A stretch of DNA of 64,000 nt from G965215145 sp965215145 (GTDB lineage: Bacteria; Bacteroidota; Rhodothermia; Rhodothermales; JANQRZ01), in the NCBI GenBank assembly GCA_965215145.1, contig OZ244038.1, positions 1,674,001-1,738,000 of the forward strand. Direction: 5' to 3'. The position numbers and the translations under genes are program-made. Every line of letters starts with the position of its first letter. The stretch's first letter is position 1. Below the pieces are notes generated by a model. The model worked only from the letters and a program-made list of their open reading frames with translations, was not told the DNA's origin and searched no databases. Positions 24,786 to 33,766 of this stretch are shown here, piece after piece.

Positions 24786-27074
24786 TCACCCTACGTTCAG
24801 CCCTTCGAGGTACTCCGCGAGGGCCTCCTGCAATTCCTCGAAGCGCTGGCGTCGCTCGGCCGCCTCCTCGCGGAGCCGCTCGATCTCGCGCTCCACGGCC
24901 TCGAGCTTCTGGAGCTGCTCGCGGTAGAAGCCGCGGTCCTCCGGGACAGTGCGGAGGTTCTGGCGGATGCGGGCTTGCTCCTCGTCGAGCCCGTTCAGGC
25001 GGCGCTCGGTCTGCTCCAGCTCCCGCTCGGCACGGGCGAGCGCGCGCTGCCGGGCGACGGCCTCGTCGAGCGCGGCGCGGACCTCGGCCGGGAGCCGCCC
25101 ACCCCGGACGAACGCCGCGAGGCGGTCCGGGTCGCGGCGGACCATGTCGCCGAGGACGACCACCTGCGTCTGGAGCTGTTCCTCGCGGACGACCAGCGTC
25201 TCGGCATCCCCCGGCCGGACCTCGACGCGGAAGCGGGCGAGGCCGCCGGTGAGCTCGAACGGCTCGGGCCGGACGATCTCCGCGTTGCCCCGCTGCGGGT
25301 GCTCGATGACGACGGTCTTCCGCCGGTCCCCCTTGTTCTCGACCGTGTAGCTCCGCTCCGTCACGAACCGCCGCTCAAGCTCCAGCACCCCGTCCACGAT
25401 CTTCCCGGAGATGACCTCGCCCTCGCCGGAGGCGACAAGATCCTGGGTGACGACGACATCGAGGTCCACGGCGTAGGCAGCGAAGCGCTCGCGGCGGGGG
25501 GGGAGGTCCGGGAGCTGGGCGTCGCCGGCGTAGGTGCCGTCCTCGAACAGCGTGGCCGGGCCGGCGGCGAGGTGGAGGTCGGTGGTGTTGGTGAGGCGGA
25601 AGCCGCGCATCGGGTGGCGCTCGGGGGCGCCGGGGCCGTAGAGGCTGACCCGCTCGACGCGGACGCCGGCCGTGACGATGGGGAGCATGGCCGAGCGCTG
25701 GCGCGGCAAGCTCACGGCGGGGATGGTGTACTCGAAGAGCTCGCCCACGTCGCCGCCCTCAGCGGCGGCCTGCACGCTCCGCGTCACGTCCACGTCGGGG
25801 GCGACGCGGAGGCCGTCCACGTAGTAATCGACGTCCTCATCTTGACCCCCGCGCGTGTTCAGGTCAAGGTCTGGCGCTCGGCGCGTGCTCAGCCCCATCA
25901 CTGCCACCTCGCTCAACTCCCGCGCACCACTCGACAGCCGGAAGTCCACCCGCGCGCCGCGCCCGGCTAGCCGCACCCGCGCCGTCTGCGGCTCGTACCC
26001 GACGAAGCTGGCGACGAGGGTGTAGCTCCCGACGGGCACGCCGCCGATGCGGAACTGGCCCTGGGTGTTCGTCGCCGCGCCCATCTGCGTCCCCTCGACG
26101 CGGACGCTCGCGCCGGGCAGCGCGTCGCCGTCCTCGTCCACGACGCGGCCGGTGATGGTGCCCGCCGCGACGCCCTCCTCGTAGACCCGCGGCTGCGCGC
26201 TCGGCGTCCCGGCCTGCACCCCGACGCGGGGGCGCTCGACGTAGAGCGGGCTGTAGAGGTCCTGCACGAACGAGATCGGCCGGCCGCTGACGAGGGAGAG
26301 CGTGATCCCGTCCCAGTCGCTGTCGGTCTGGTTCTCGACGATGGCCCAGCCCTGGAGCTCGGCCCGCCCCTCGGCCTCCTCGGGGAGCACGAGCCGGTAG
26401 CTGGTCTTCCACACCGGCGCCTCGACGACGTAGGCGAACCGGACGTGCCGCTGCCCACTCCCGCTGAAGACGAGGCGGACGGGCTTGCCGCCGCTGCCGG
26501 CCCGCGCCTCGGCGATGGCCCGGAGCGCGCCGTCGAGCTCCGCCCGCAGCGCGGGGTCCACGATTCGGACGGCCTCGGCCGTGTCGAGCCGCACCGTCCG
26601 CAGCCCGGCCTCCGTGGCGAGGCTGAGGACGGGGACCGTCGCCGCGCCATCTCCCATCATCCTCGGCTGGCCTTCGACGCCGATCACGACGCCGCGCACG
26701 GCGCCCCCCGGCGTCACCACCTCGACCTCGGCGCCGGCGAGCTGGCGCAGCACGTCGGGCAGGCTGCTGCCGCGCGTGAGGTCGATGGCGAAGGCGCGGA
26801 GCGTCCGCTCCACCGGCGCCTGCGACGGGTAGACCACCGCCTCGACCCGTCCGCCGGAGAGGTCCTCGACGACGAGCGACTTCAGCACGTCGTTGAGCTG
26901 CTCCTCGGTGAACCGGAGCACGGCGTCGGCGTCGCCCGCGACACTGCCGCCGTGCTGGAAGAACCCGACGCCGCTGGAGAACAGCACGACGCGCTCGACG
27001 GGCACCTCGGCGTCCTGCGCCAACGTCGTTGAAGAGAAAGCGAGGAGGGCGAGCAGGCAGCCAAACCGCAGCAT
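24786..27074 (-). CDS. DUF4139 protein with inserted CarboxypepD_reg-like and TonB-plug-like segment
   Basis: This 762-residue exported protein (signal peptide MLRFGCLLALLAFSSTTLAQ) has the split DUF4139/MuiA-like architecture. The first half (about 25-290) holds VERVVLFSSGVGFFQHGG and the APVWKTSYRLVLPEE strand set, and the second half resumes near residue 445. Between them, about residues 300-385 are a CarboxypepD_reg-like sandwich (GTITGRVVDEDGDALPGASV). It is followed by text resembling the start of a TonB-receptor plug: LSEVAVMG, and DVDYYVDGLRV near 418. The C-terminus (about 655-760) is a long Glu/Arg-rich coiled coil. No enzyme activity is known for the family. Confidence 0.8.
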   Translation of the reverse strand: MLRFGCLLALLAFSSTTLAQDAEVPVERVVLFSSGVGFFQHGGSVAGDADAVLRFTEEQLNDVLKSLVVEDLSGGRVEAVVYPSQAPVERTLRAFAIDLTRGSSLPDVLRQLAGAEVEVVTPGGAVRGVVIGVEGQPRMMGDGAATVPVLSLATEAGLRTVRLDTAEAVRIVDPALRAELDGALRAIAEARAGSGGKPVRLVFSGSGQRHVRFAYVVEAPVWKTSYRLVLPEEAEGRAELQGWAIVENQTDSDWDGITLSLVSGRPISFVQDLYSPLYVERPRVGVQAGTPSAQPRVYEEGVAAGTITGRVVDEDGDALPGASVRVEGTQMGAATNTQGQFRIGGVPVGSYTLVASFVGYEPQTARVRLAGRGARVDFRLSSGARELSEVAVMGLSTRRAPDLDLNTRGGQDEDVDYYVDGLRVAPDVDVTRSVQAAAEGGDVGELFEYTIPAVSLPRQRSAMLPIVTAGVRVERVSLYGPGAPERHPMRGFRLTNTTDLHLAAGPATLFEDGTYAGDAQLPDLPPRRERFAAYAVDLDVVVTQDLVASGEGEVISGKIVDGVLELERRFVTERSYTVENKGDRRKTVVIEHPQRGNAEIVRPEPFELTGGLARFRVEVRPGDAETLVVREEQLQTQVVVLGDMVRRDPDRLAAFVRGGRLPAEVRAALDEAVARQRALARAERELEQTERRLNGLDEEQARIRQNLRTVPEDRGFYREQLQKLEAVEREIERLREEAAERRQRFEELQEALAEYLEGLNVG

Positions 27075-27237
27075 GAGCAGGAAAGGGTCGATGAGCAGGA
27101 AGACAGCTAACGTCGCGCTGAACGAGCGGCACAAGGCTACCCCCGGTGTCGGGCACGAGAAAGGCAGGGGATGCACGGTGCCTCTGCGGACCGCCCGCTC
27201 ATCGGGCCCATTGCTCCGAGACGAGTCTCGTCGCTCA

Positions 27238-27370
27238 GGGCCCCACGAGCTGTCCCCCCCGCGGAGCGGGACTTGCAGCTTCTGAAGGGGGACAGTTTGG
27301 GGCGTGCCTGAGGGCGGAGCCCGATGCTGCAAGTCCCGCCCTGCGGGGCGCGGCCCGAACGGGGGGTGCC
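27238..27370. repeat. MITE-like element, copy 2, with large internal inverted repeat
   Basis: GGGCCCC at the left and GGGGGGTGCC at the right are degenerate terminal inverted repeats. Inside, GCGGGACTTGCAGC (about 27265) is inverted as GCTGCAAGTCCCGC (about 27327), and GCTGTCCCCC pairs with GGGGGACAG. Its reverse complement aligns well with the copy at 1851. The rest of the gap up to 27075 shows only GAGACGAGTCTC, a short palindrome. Confidence 0.65.
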
Positions 27371-27373
27371 GCA

Positions 27374-27922
27374 TCACGCCTCCGCCGCCCGCCGGAGCGC
27401 CGCCACCGTCCGCGCGAGCTGGTGCTCGTGGTGCTCGGCGTGGGCTTCGAGGAAGCGCAGCGTGTGGTCGAGCTGCATCGGGCCGCCGACGGGGTGGCGG
27501 AGCAGCGCCACGCCGGCCAGCTCCGGAGGGAGAGTCTCCGCGATGCCATGCCACCGCTCGCCCACCGCCGCCCACCGCTCCCGCAGCGCGTCGAAGCCGA
27601 GCTCCCCCTGCGGGTCGATGCCGCGGGCGTCCGCTGGCATCCTCGTCTTAGCCGGCGTCCGGAGCCACGCCAGCAGCCCCTCGACCGACTTCTCCGACGC
27701 CTTCCCCACATCCCTCCGCGCGTCGCCGGCCTGGATCTGCCGGTCCATGAAGTGCGCCATCATCTCCTCCGTCAGCAGCAGGTGCTCGCCGATCTGGAGC
27801 GGGGACCACGCGCCCATCGCGGGGGGCTGGCGACGCTGCGCCTCGGGGATGTCGGCGAGGGCGGCAAGGAAGCCGGCGCGGCGGGCGTCGAGCGCGGCGA
27901 GGTGCGGGGCGGGGTCGGGCAT
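27374..27922 (-). CDS. DinB/YfiT-family four-helix protein
   Basis: A 182-residue four-helix-bundle protein of the DinB superfamily, usually metal-binding thiol transferases or proteins of unknown function. Candidate metal-binding histidines are in LQIGEHLLLTEEM and in the C-terminal pair AHAEHHEHQLARTV. The stretch AWSPLQIGEHL is the family hallmark. It stands alone: it has its own start and lies between two repeat elements. Substrate unknown. Confidence 0.8.
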   Translation of the reverse strand: MPDPAPHLAALDARRAGFLAALADIPEAQRRQPPAMGAWSPLQIGEHLLLTEEMMAHFMDRQIQAGDARRDVGKASEKSVEGLLAWLRTPAKTRMPADARGIDPQGELGFDALRERWAAVGERWHGIAETLPPELAGVALLRHPVGGPMQLDHTLRFLEAHAEHHEHQLARTVAALRRAAEA

Positions 27923-27948
27923 GGCGGGGTGGGGAGAGGGAAGCGGCC

Positions 27949-27972
27949 GTAGGGGCGTGACGAGTCACGCCC
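27949..27972. repeat. Half-eroded GTAGGGGC palindrome
   Basis: GTAGGGGCGTGA, CGAG, then TCACGCCC. The final CTAC of the 3' arm is replaced by GAGG. It separates the DinB gene from the end of the VIT-VWA gene upstream on the same strand. Confidence 0.6.
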
Positions 27973-27990
27973 GAGGATACCGCGCCCGCG

Positions 27991-30144
27991 TCACTCCCGC
28001 TCCGCCGCCTCGATCCGGTAGACCGCCCCGTCGAGCCGCACCGTCACGTCCTCCTCGAAGGCGAGGAAGGGGAGGAGCTCCGGCGGGAGGCGGCGGGCCA
28101 GCGCGAAGTAGTCGTCCGAGAGCTGCGTCACCGTCTGCACGTCGTCGGGGTCGGCGTCGAGCAGGCGGGCGTCCACCCACCCGTCGCCGCGGCGGTAGAA
28201 GGCGCGGCCGGCGACGGTCTGCATCGTCTCGACGCGGCGGCGCTCGCCGGTGGCGAGGTCGAGCAGCTCGGCCTCGGGGGCCGGCGCCTGCGCGGCGGCG
28301 GCCATGCTGGCGCGGCCGGCGCGCTGCTGCACGCCGGAGACGCCGCTCACCTCCTCCATCACCTCGAGCGCGCTCCCCGTCATCTGCACCTGGTCGGCGC
28401 GGCTGGCGAAGACGGCGTCCTCCTCGGCGAGGAACGAGGTGTACGGCGTGAGGATGCCGTACTCCGTGGCGAGCGCGACGAGCTCCTCCACCAGCTCGTC
28501 GCTCTGCCCGTGGAGGTCGATCTGGTCGAGGAGGTCGGCGACGCGGCGGGTGGCCCACAGCGGCTCGACGAAGCCGTGCCCCGTGCGCTCGCCCTCGCGG
28601 GCTAGGCCGGCGCGGAACGTCGTCGTCTCGGTCTGGCCGTTCGCGCGGCCGGAGAGGCGGACGGTCACGGCGCCCGGCCGGGTGTAGCGCCCGGCGACGA
28701 CGAGCTGCGTGCCGGCGAAGAGGTCGGGGAGGTCGCGGGGATAGGCTTGGTTGATGCGCGTGCCGCCGACCTGCACGTCGAGGTCCGCGAGGACGGGCGC
28801 GCTCATCCGCCCGTAGAACGTCGCGACGGCGGCCTCGAGGTCGTCCTCGGGGCGGACGTACTCGGTGGTCCCGCCGGTGACACGGGCGAGCCGTTCAAGC
28901 AGCCGGGCGTTCACGTCGTAGCCGACGCCGAAGGCGAAGACGCGGGCGCCGCCGTCGTTCCGCGCGTCGGCGCCCGCGGCGATGGCGGCCTCGGCGGTCT
29001 CGCCGGCCGTGGGGAGGCCGTCGGTGAGGAAGAGGACGTAGGCCGGCTCGTCGTCGTCAGGGATCATCCCGAGCGCCTCGTCGAGCGCGCCGGAGATGTT
29101 CGTGGAGCCGCCGGCGCGGACGTCGTCCACGAAGGCGAGGGCGTCGCGGCGGGCGTCGGGGGTGTAGCGCTGGAGCTCCGGGCGGAAGGCGTCGACGCGG
29201 TCGTCGTAGGCGACGACGTTGAAGCGGTCCCCCTCGCGGAGGTTGTTGAGCACGAACTCCATCGCGCCCTTCGCCTGGTCCAGCTTCCGCCCGGCCATCG
29301 AGCCCGAGCGGTCGAGGACGAACACGACGGACTTCGGGAGCGGGGCCGCCTCGCGCTCTGGCACGTCGGGCGCGGCGAGGAGCAGGAAGTAGCCGTCGTC
29401 GGCGCCCTCGGGCCAGTGGCTGAGCACCGTCGCGCTGACGGGCCCTTCGTCGGCGGGCTCGTAGAGCAGCCGGAAGTCGCGGTCGAGCCGGACGTCGTCG
29501 GCCTCGAACGTCACCCGCGTCCGGTCCCCCCGCCGTTCGATCTCGACCTCGTGCGAGGGGCTGTAGACGGCGCCGACGGCCCCCCGCAGCGTGAGCCCGA
29601 TCCTGAGGGTCTCAACCGCGTGCCGGCGGGCCGAGCCGAGGGGGTAGGCGAACTCGACGCGGCCGTCCTCGCGGGGGTTGACCTGCGCGTAGCGGAACAC
29701 GACGCGGCTCTCGCCCCCAGGAGGAACGGGGAACACGCTCGTCTCGATGAGCCCGTAGCCGGCGTACTCCATCAGCGCGGGGTCGATCTGGCGGCGGACG
29801 ATCTCCTCGTAGCGGCGGCGGGCCTCGTCCTTCGGGAGCACCTCGCCGCGGAGCTCCTGCCCATCGGCGATGAGGACGAGGTCCTGCACGGCGGCCTCGG
29901 GCGGGACGGGGAGTAGCAGTCGCGCCTCGGCCGGCCGGCGCTGCGGGTTGAACAGCGTCAGCGTGACCGTCGCCTCGCCGACGCCGTCGCGGATCTGCCC
30001 GTCCACGTCTACCCCGCGGAGCTCGACACCCTGCGCTGGGCGTGGGCTAGGGCGCGGGATCGGGTCGATGATGATCTGCGCCGACGCGGGGCCGGCAGCG
30101 ACGAGGAGCAGAGCGGCGAGCCGGAGCAGGAGGGGCAGGCGCAT
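27991..30144 (-). CDS. Secreted VIT and von Willebrand factor A domain protein
   Basis: This 717-residue protein has a signal peptide (MRLPLLLRLAALLLVAAGPASAQ). A VIT domain (about 35-165, with NPQRRPAEARLLLPVP and LPKDEARRRYEEIVRR) is followed by a VWA domain (about 265-445) with an intact MIDAS: VVFVLDRSGSM, the GGSTNISGAL threonine and FLTDGLPTAG. The C-terminal 200 residues include ATEYGILTPYTSFL, typical of bacterial inter-alpha-trypsin-inhibitor-like proteins. Metal-dependent ligand binding in the periplasm or at the surface is likely; the ligand is unknown. Confidence 0.88.
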   Translation of the reverse strand: MRLPLLLRLAALLLVAAGPASAQIIIDPIPRPSPRPAQGVELRGVDVDGQIRDGVGEATVTLTLFNPQRRPAEARLLLPVPPEAAVQDLVLIADGQELRGEVLPKDEARRRYEEIVRRQIDPALMEYAGYGLIETSVFPVPPGGESRVVFRYAQVNPREDGRVEFAYPLGSARRHAVETLRIGLTLRGAVGAVYSPSHEVEIERRGDRTRVTFEADDVRLDRDFRLLYEPADEGPVSATVLSHWPEGADDGYFLLLAAPDVPEREAAPLPKSVVFVLDRSGSMAGRKLDQAKGAMEFVLNNLREGDRFNVVAYDDRVDAFRPELQRYTPDARRDALAFVDDVRAGGSTNISGALDEALGMIPDDDEPAYVLFLTDGLPTAGETAEAAIAAGADARNDGGARVFAFGVGYDVNARLLERLARVTGGTTEYVRPEDDLEAAVATFYGRMSAPVLADLDVQVGGTRINQAYPRDLPDLFAGTQLVVAGRYTRPGAVTVRLSGRANGQTETTTFRAGLAREGERTGHGFVEPLWATRRVADLLDQIDLHGQSDELVEELVALATEYGILTPYTSFLAEEDAVFASRADQVQMTGSALEVMEEVSGVSGVQQRAGRASMAAAAQAPAPEAELLDLATGERRRVETMQTVAGRAFYRRGDGWVDARLLDADPDDVQTVTQLSDDYFALARRLPPELLPFLAFEEDVTVRLDGAVYRIEAAERE

Positions 30145-30245
30145 GGGGTCCGTGTGATGGCCGAACAGTCGGGCCTCTAACGGAACGCCTAGCCGGATAT
30201 TGCCGCACGGCGCAGCGGGCGCCCCGGAGTAAGCAGACCAAAACC

Positions 30246-30271
30246 GTAGGGGCGGACCCACGTGTCCGCCC
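30246..30271. repeat. GTAGGGGC element with GGAC/GTCC inner arm
   Basis: GTAGGGGCGGAC, six bases, then GTCCGCCC. The flank CCAAAACCGTAGGGG is nearly the same as CCAAACCGTAGGGG at 5654, so the homology extends beyond the hairpin. It lies upstream of the VIT-VWA gene. Confidence 0.6.
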
Positions 30272-30301
30272 ATCCGAGGTGCCCCGGAGCGGACATAACA
30301 A

Positions 30302-30329
30302 AAGGGGCGCAGCCGAAGCCGCGCCCCTT
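30302..30329 (-). terminator. Strong intrinsic terminator downstream of a small gene
   Basis: On the reverse strand a 9 bp stem AAGGGGCGC/GCGCCCCTT encloses a further GGCTTCGGC hairpin and is followed by a TTTTGTT tract. It lies 27 nt after the stop of the small gene at 30356-30607, which supports that gene being transcribed. Confidence 0.75.
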
Positions 30330-30355
30330 CCGGTGGTGGGGGAGAGCCGTCCCGC

Positions 30356-30607
30356 TCAGGTCCCGTAGTACCGCGGCCGGCGGTCGATGGCCGGGCGCGA
30401 GGTCCGCCCGCCCCGGCGGCCCACAGGCCGATCGGAACGGCGGTGGAGCGGACGCGCGCGCACGGGGAGGTCCGCCGCACCCGGGTCGGCCAGCGCCGCC
30501 TCGACGGCCTCCGCCTCGGCCCAGAGCCGGGAGAAGGGGGCGAGCACGGCGCGGGCGCCGCTGGGGAGCGTGATCGGAGCGGCGGTGGTGGTGGGGCGAG
30601 AGAGCAT
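30356..30607 (-). CDS. Small basic hypothetical protein
   Basis: The 83-residue product has a moderately hydrophobic first half (ITLPSGARAVLAPFSRLWAEAEAVEAAL) and an Arg-rich C-terminus ending PRYYGT. I do not recognise the family. The case for a real gene rests on the intrinsic terminator just beyond the stop and the lack of any overlapping gene. It is divergent from yggS, with 144 bp between the starts. Confidence 0.45.
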   Translation of the reverse strand: MLSRPTTTAAPITLPSGARAVLAPFSRLWAEAEAVEAALADPGAADLPVRARPLHRRSDRPVGRRGGRTSRPAIDRRPRYYGT

Positions 30608-30751
30608 CGGGCGCAGCGGGGTGGGGAACGGTTCGGCCGCGTCTCTCTTCAACCCCCGCGCCGACCCTGAAACGCCGCATTCTGGCCCCCCTACCCGCCG
30701 CTCGCCGCGAAGAAACGTGACGACACCGGGTAGATCCCCCACCCCCCGCCC

Positions 30752-31549
30752 GTGCCCACCCCCGTGCCCACCCCCGCGCCTCCACCCGACGCCGCGCTCG
30801 TCACCGCCATCGCCGGGCGGCTGGCCGGCGTCCGCCGCCGGGTCGCCGCCGCCTGCACCCGCGCCGGCCGCGACCCAGCCGGCGTCCGCCTCATCGCCGT
30901 CACCAAGACGTTCCCCGTCGAGGTCGTCCGGGCCGCCATCGCGGCGGGGCTGAGGGACTTCGGCGAGAACCGGGTGCAGGAGCTGGAGGAAAAGTCGGCG
31001 GCAGTACCGGGTACAGTCGGCGGGTCTCGGGGCCCCGCCGACTCCGGCGGAGACAGCGCCGTCCGCTGGCACCTCATCGGCCCGCTCCAGCGGAACAAGG
31101 CGAAAAAGGCCGTCGCGGCGATGGACGCCTTCCACGCGCTCGACAGTCAGCGGCTGGCCGAGGAGCTAGAAAAACGGGCTGCGCAGGAGCGGCGGGTGCT
31201 GCCGTGCTACGTGCAGGTCAACGTCTCCGGCGAGGCGTCGAAGTCCGGCCTCGCCCCGGCCGGCACGCACGCCTTCCTGGATGGGTTGGCCGCGTTCGAG
31301 CACCTCCGCGTCGTCGGGCTGATGACGCTGGCGGCGCCGGCTGCGACACCTGGGGAGCTGGAGGCCGTCGTGCGCCCGCAGTTCCGGCGGCTCCGCGCGC
31401 TGGCCGAGGGGTACGACGCGGCCGGCAACCCCCGCGTCCGCTCCCCGCTCCGCCTCTCGATGGGGATGAGCGGCGACTTCGAGGTCGCCGTCGAGGAGGG
31501 GGCGACGGACGTACGGGTGGGCTCGGCGCTGTTCGGCGCGCGCGGGTGA
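30752..31549 (+). CDS. yggS: YggS-family pyridoxal 5'-phosphate homeostasis protein
   Basis: A cytoplasmic PLP-binding barrel protein that buffers PLP and amino/keto-acid pools. The PLP lysine is in RLIAVTKTFP; other family motifs are GLRDFGENRVQEL, RWHLIGPLQRNK, VNVSGEASKSG and LSMGMSGDFEVA. The protein starts at GTG with a Pro/Thr-rich leader. Between residues about 88 and 102 it carries roughly 12 extra residues encoded by a palindrome. Followed by a one-helix membrane protein and divIVA, it recalls the Gram-positive ylmE-ylmFGH-divIVA order. Confidence 0.9.
   Translation: MPTPVPTPAPPPDAALVTAIAGRLAGVRRRVAAACTRAGRDPAGVRLIAVTKTFPVEVVRAAIAAGLRDFGENRVQELEEKSAAVPGTVGGSRGPADSGGDSAVRWHLIGPLQRNKAKKAVAAMDAFHALDSQRLAEELEKRAAQERRVLPCYVQVNVSGEASKSGLAPAGTHAFLDGLAAFEHLRVVGLMTLAAPAATPGELEAVVRPQFRRLRALAEGYDAAGNPRVRSPLRLSMGMSGDFEVAVEEGATDVRVGSALFGARG
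31016..31042. repeat. In-frame palindrome inside yggS
   Basis: GTCGGCGGG, nine bases, then CCCGCCGAC. It encodes an extra Gly/Ser-rich loop between the VQEL helix and the conserved RWHLIG strand of YggS, a spot where family length normally varies by only a few residues. Confidence 0.6.
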
Positions 31550-31631
31550 GGCGGCGCCGCGGCGTCGGGGCGTGGATGGGCGAAATCGGGGAGGGTACGG
31601 GGCGTACTGGCTATCACTTCAAGTTTTGCGT

Positions 31632-31640
31632 TACCTTCTC
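31632..31640 (+). promoter_or_regulatory. Putative -7 element (TACCTTCTC) 12 nt before an ATG
   Basis: The sequence is identical to the boxes at 11041 and 33738. Its short distance to the ATG at 31644 implies a leaderless or nearly leaderless transcript for the membrane protein and divIVA, separate from yggS. Confidence 0.4.
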
Positions 31641-31643
31641 CGC

Positions 31644-31895
31644 ATGACCGCGCTCGCCCTCTTCGTCGCCGGCCTCGTCGGCGTGCTCGCCGCGCTCGCC
31701 GTGGTGGAGCGCCGCCGTGCCCAGCGGGCGGCGGAGGCGGCCGAGCGCACCCTCAGCCGGCTCCGCAGCCGTCGCACCGCCTGCGCCGCCACCCTCGACG
31801 AATCGGCCCGCGCGGCCGAGCGCCTCCGGGCCGCGCTCGACGGCCGGGAGGCCGGCCCTCGGGAGAGCCCCCCCGCCAACGCCCCGACCCCATGA
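31644..31895 (+). CDS. Small single-pass membrane protein next to divIVA
   Basis: An 83-residue protein with one N-terminal transmembrane helix (ALALFVAGLVGVLAALAVV) and an Arg/Ala/Glu-rich cytoplasmic helix. Its stop overlaps the divIVA start (ATGA), giving tight coupling. It occupies the place where Gram-positive genomes have sepF/ylmG between ylmE and divIVA, but it has no visible similarity to those proteins. A role as membrane partner or anchor for the DivIVA-like protein is inference. Confidence 0.65.
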   Translation: MTALALFVAGLVGVLAALAVVERRRAQRAAEAAERTLSRLRSRRTACAATLDESARAAERLRAALDGREAGPRESPPANAPTP

Positions 31896-32779
31896 AGCTG
31901 ACCCCGCTCGACATCCGCAAGCACCAGTTCGCCAAGCGGCTCCGCGGCTACGACCCCGAGGAGGTCCGCCCGTTCCTGGAGATGCTCTCCGGGCAGTGGG
32001 AGGAGCTCCGCGACGAGCTCCGCCACGCGCAGGACCGCGTCCGCGAGCTCGAGGGCAAGCTCCAGCACTACGAGCGGGTCGAGATGGCGCTTCAGGAGGC
32101 GCTGGAGGGCGCCCGCGCCAACGCGCAGCGCAGCCAAGAGCACGCCGAGGAGCGGGCCCGGCTCATCGTCGAGGAGGCGGAGCTCAAGGCCGAGCAGCTC
32201 CGCCACGAGGCCGAGCAGGAGCGGTTCCGCCTCCGCCAGGACGTCTCGAAGCTGACCCACCGCCACGCCGAGGTCACCGCGCGGCTCCGGCACTTCCTGA
32301 TGTCCGAGATGGAGATCCTCGCGCAGCACGAGGAGGAGCGTCCCATCGGGTTCCTCAAGCTGATCCCCTCGCGCGAGGAGGCGCAGCCCCTGCCGCCCGC
32401 GCCGGAGGCCGAGACGGTGGAGCTGGCGGCTTCCCCTGACCCCAGCGCGACGGAGCCCGACACCCCCGCCCCCGAGGCCACCGCCGAGGACGAGGCCGCC
32501 CGCGCAAAGCCGGCCTCCGAGCGCGCCTCCGAGGGCGAGCCCGAGGGCACCACCTACGGCGACCTCTACGCCCGCGCCGCCCGCCGCGCCCGCGAGGCCG
32601 AGCCGCCGGCGTCGGGCGAGGAGGACCCGATGGAGGAGCCCGAGGAGGAGCCGGCGTGGACCCTCCGCTCGCTCGTCGCCGACGCGGCCGGGGAGACGGA
32701 TGACGAGCCGCTAGGGTCCGGCGGGGAGCCGGTGTCCGAGAAGGAGCGCATCCGCCGCATCCTCGAAGACCTCGATTAG
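31892..32779 (+). CDS. divIVA: DivIVA-domain coiled-coil protein
   Basis: A cytoplasmic polar/septal scaffold candidate. The N-terminal lipid-binding motif MKLTPLDIRKHQFAKRLRGYD, with its conserved hydrophobic and Arg residues, matches DivIVA/GpsB. Residues about 35-150 form a long heptad coiled coil. The C-terminal 140 residues are acidic, Pro/Ala/Glu-rich and likely disordered, with a short helix (EKERIRRILEDLD) at the end that may be a binding motif. At 295 residues it is longer than the Bacillus protein. How it works in a Gram-negative envelope is not evident. Confidence 0.85.
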   Translation: MKLTPLDIRKHQFAKRLRGYDPEEVRPFLEMLSGQWEELRDELRHAQDRVRELEGKLQHYERVEMALQEALEGARANAQRSQEHAEERARLIVEEAELKAEQLRHEAEQERFRLRQDVSKLTHRHAEVTARLRHFLMSEMEILAQHEEERPIGFLKLIPSREEAQPLPPAPEAETVELAASPDPSATEPDTPAPEATAEDEAARAKPASERASEGEPEGTTYGDLYARAARRAREAEPPASGEEDPMEEPEEEPAWTLRSLVADAAGETDDEPLGSGGEPVSEKERIRRILEDLD

Positions 32780-32846
32780 GAGTGGAGGAGCGGGGGAGAG
32801 GAGGAGCGGGAGCCGCTTCGCCCCTCAACTCTCCTCTCCCTTTCCC

Positions 32847-33680
<834 letters not shown>

Positions 33681-33737
33681 GCGGGAGGCGCAGGCGCGGC
33701 GGGCCGGGAGGCGCATGCGGGTTTGGGGAAGGCGGCC

Positions 33738-33746
33738 TACCTTCTC
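33738..33746 (+). promoter_or_regulatory. Putative -7 element (TACCTTCTC) for the secreted repeat protein
   Basis: The third exact copy of this nonamer, 40 nt before the ATG. The transcript leader would contain the poly-C tract at 33767. Confidence 0.5.
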
Positions 33747-33766
33747 AAAAACGGCCGCCTCAACTC

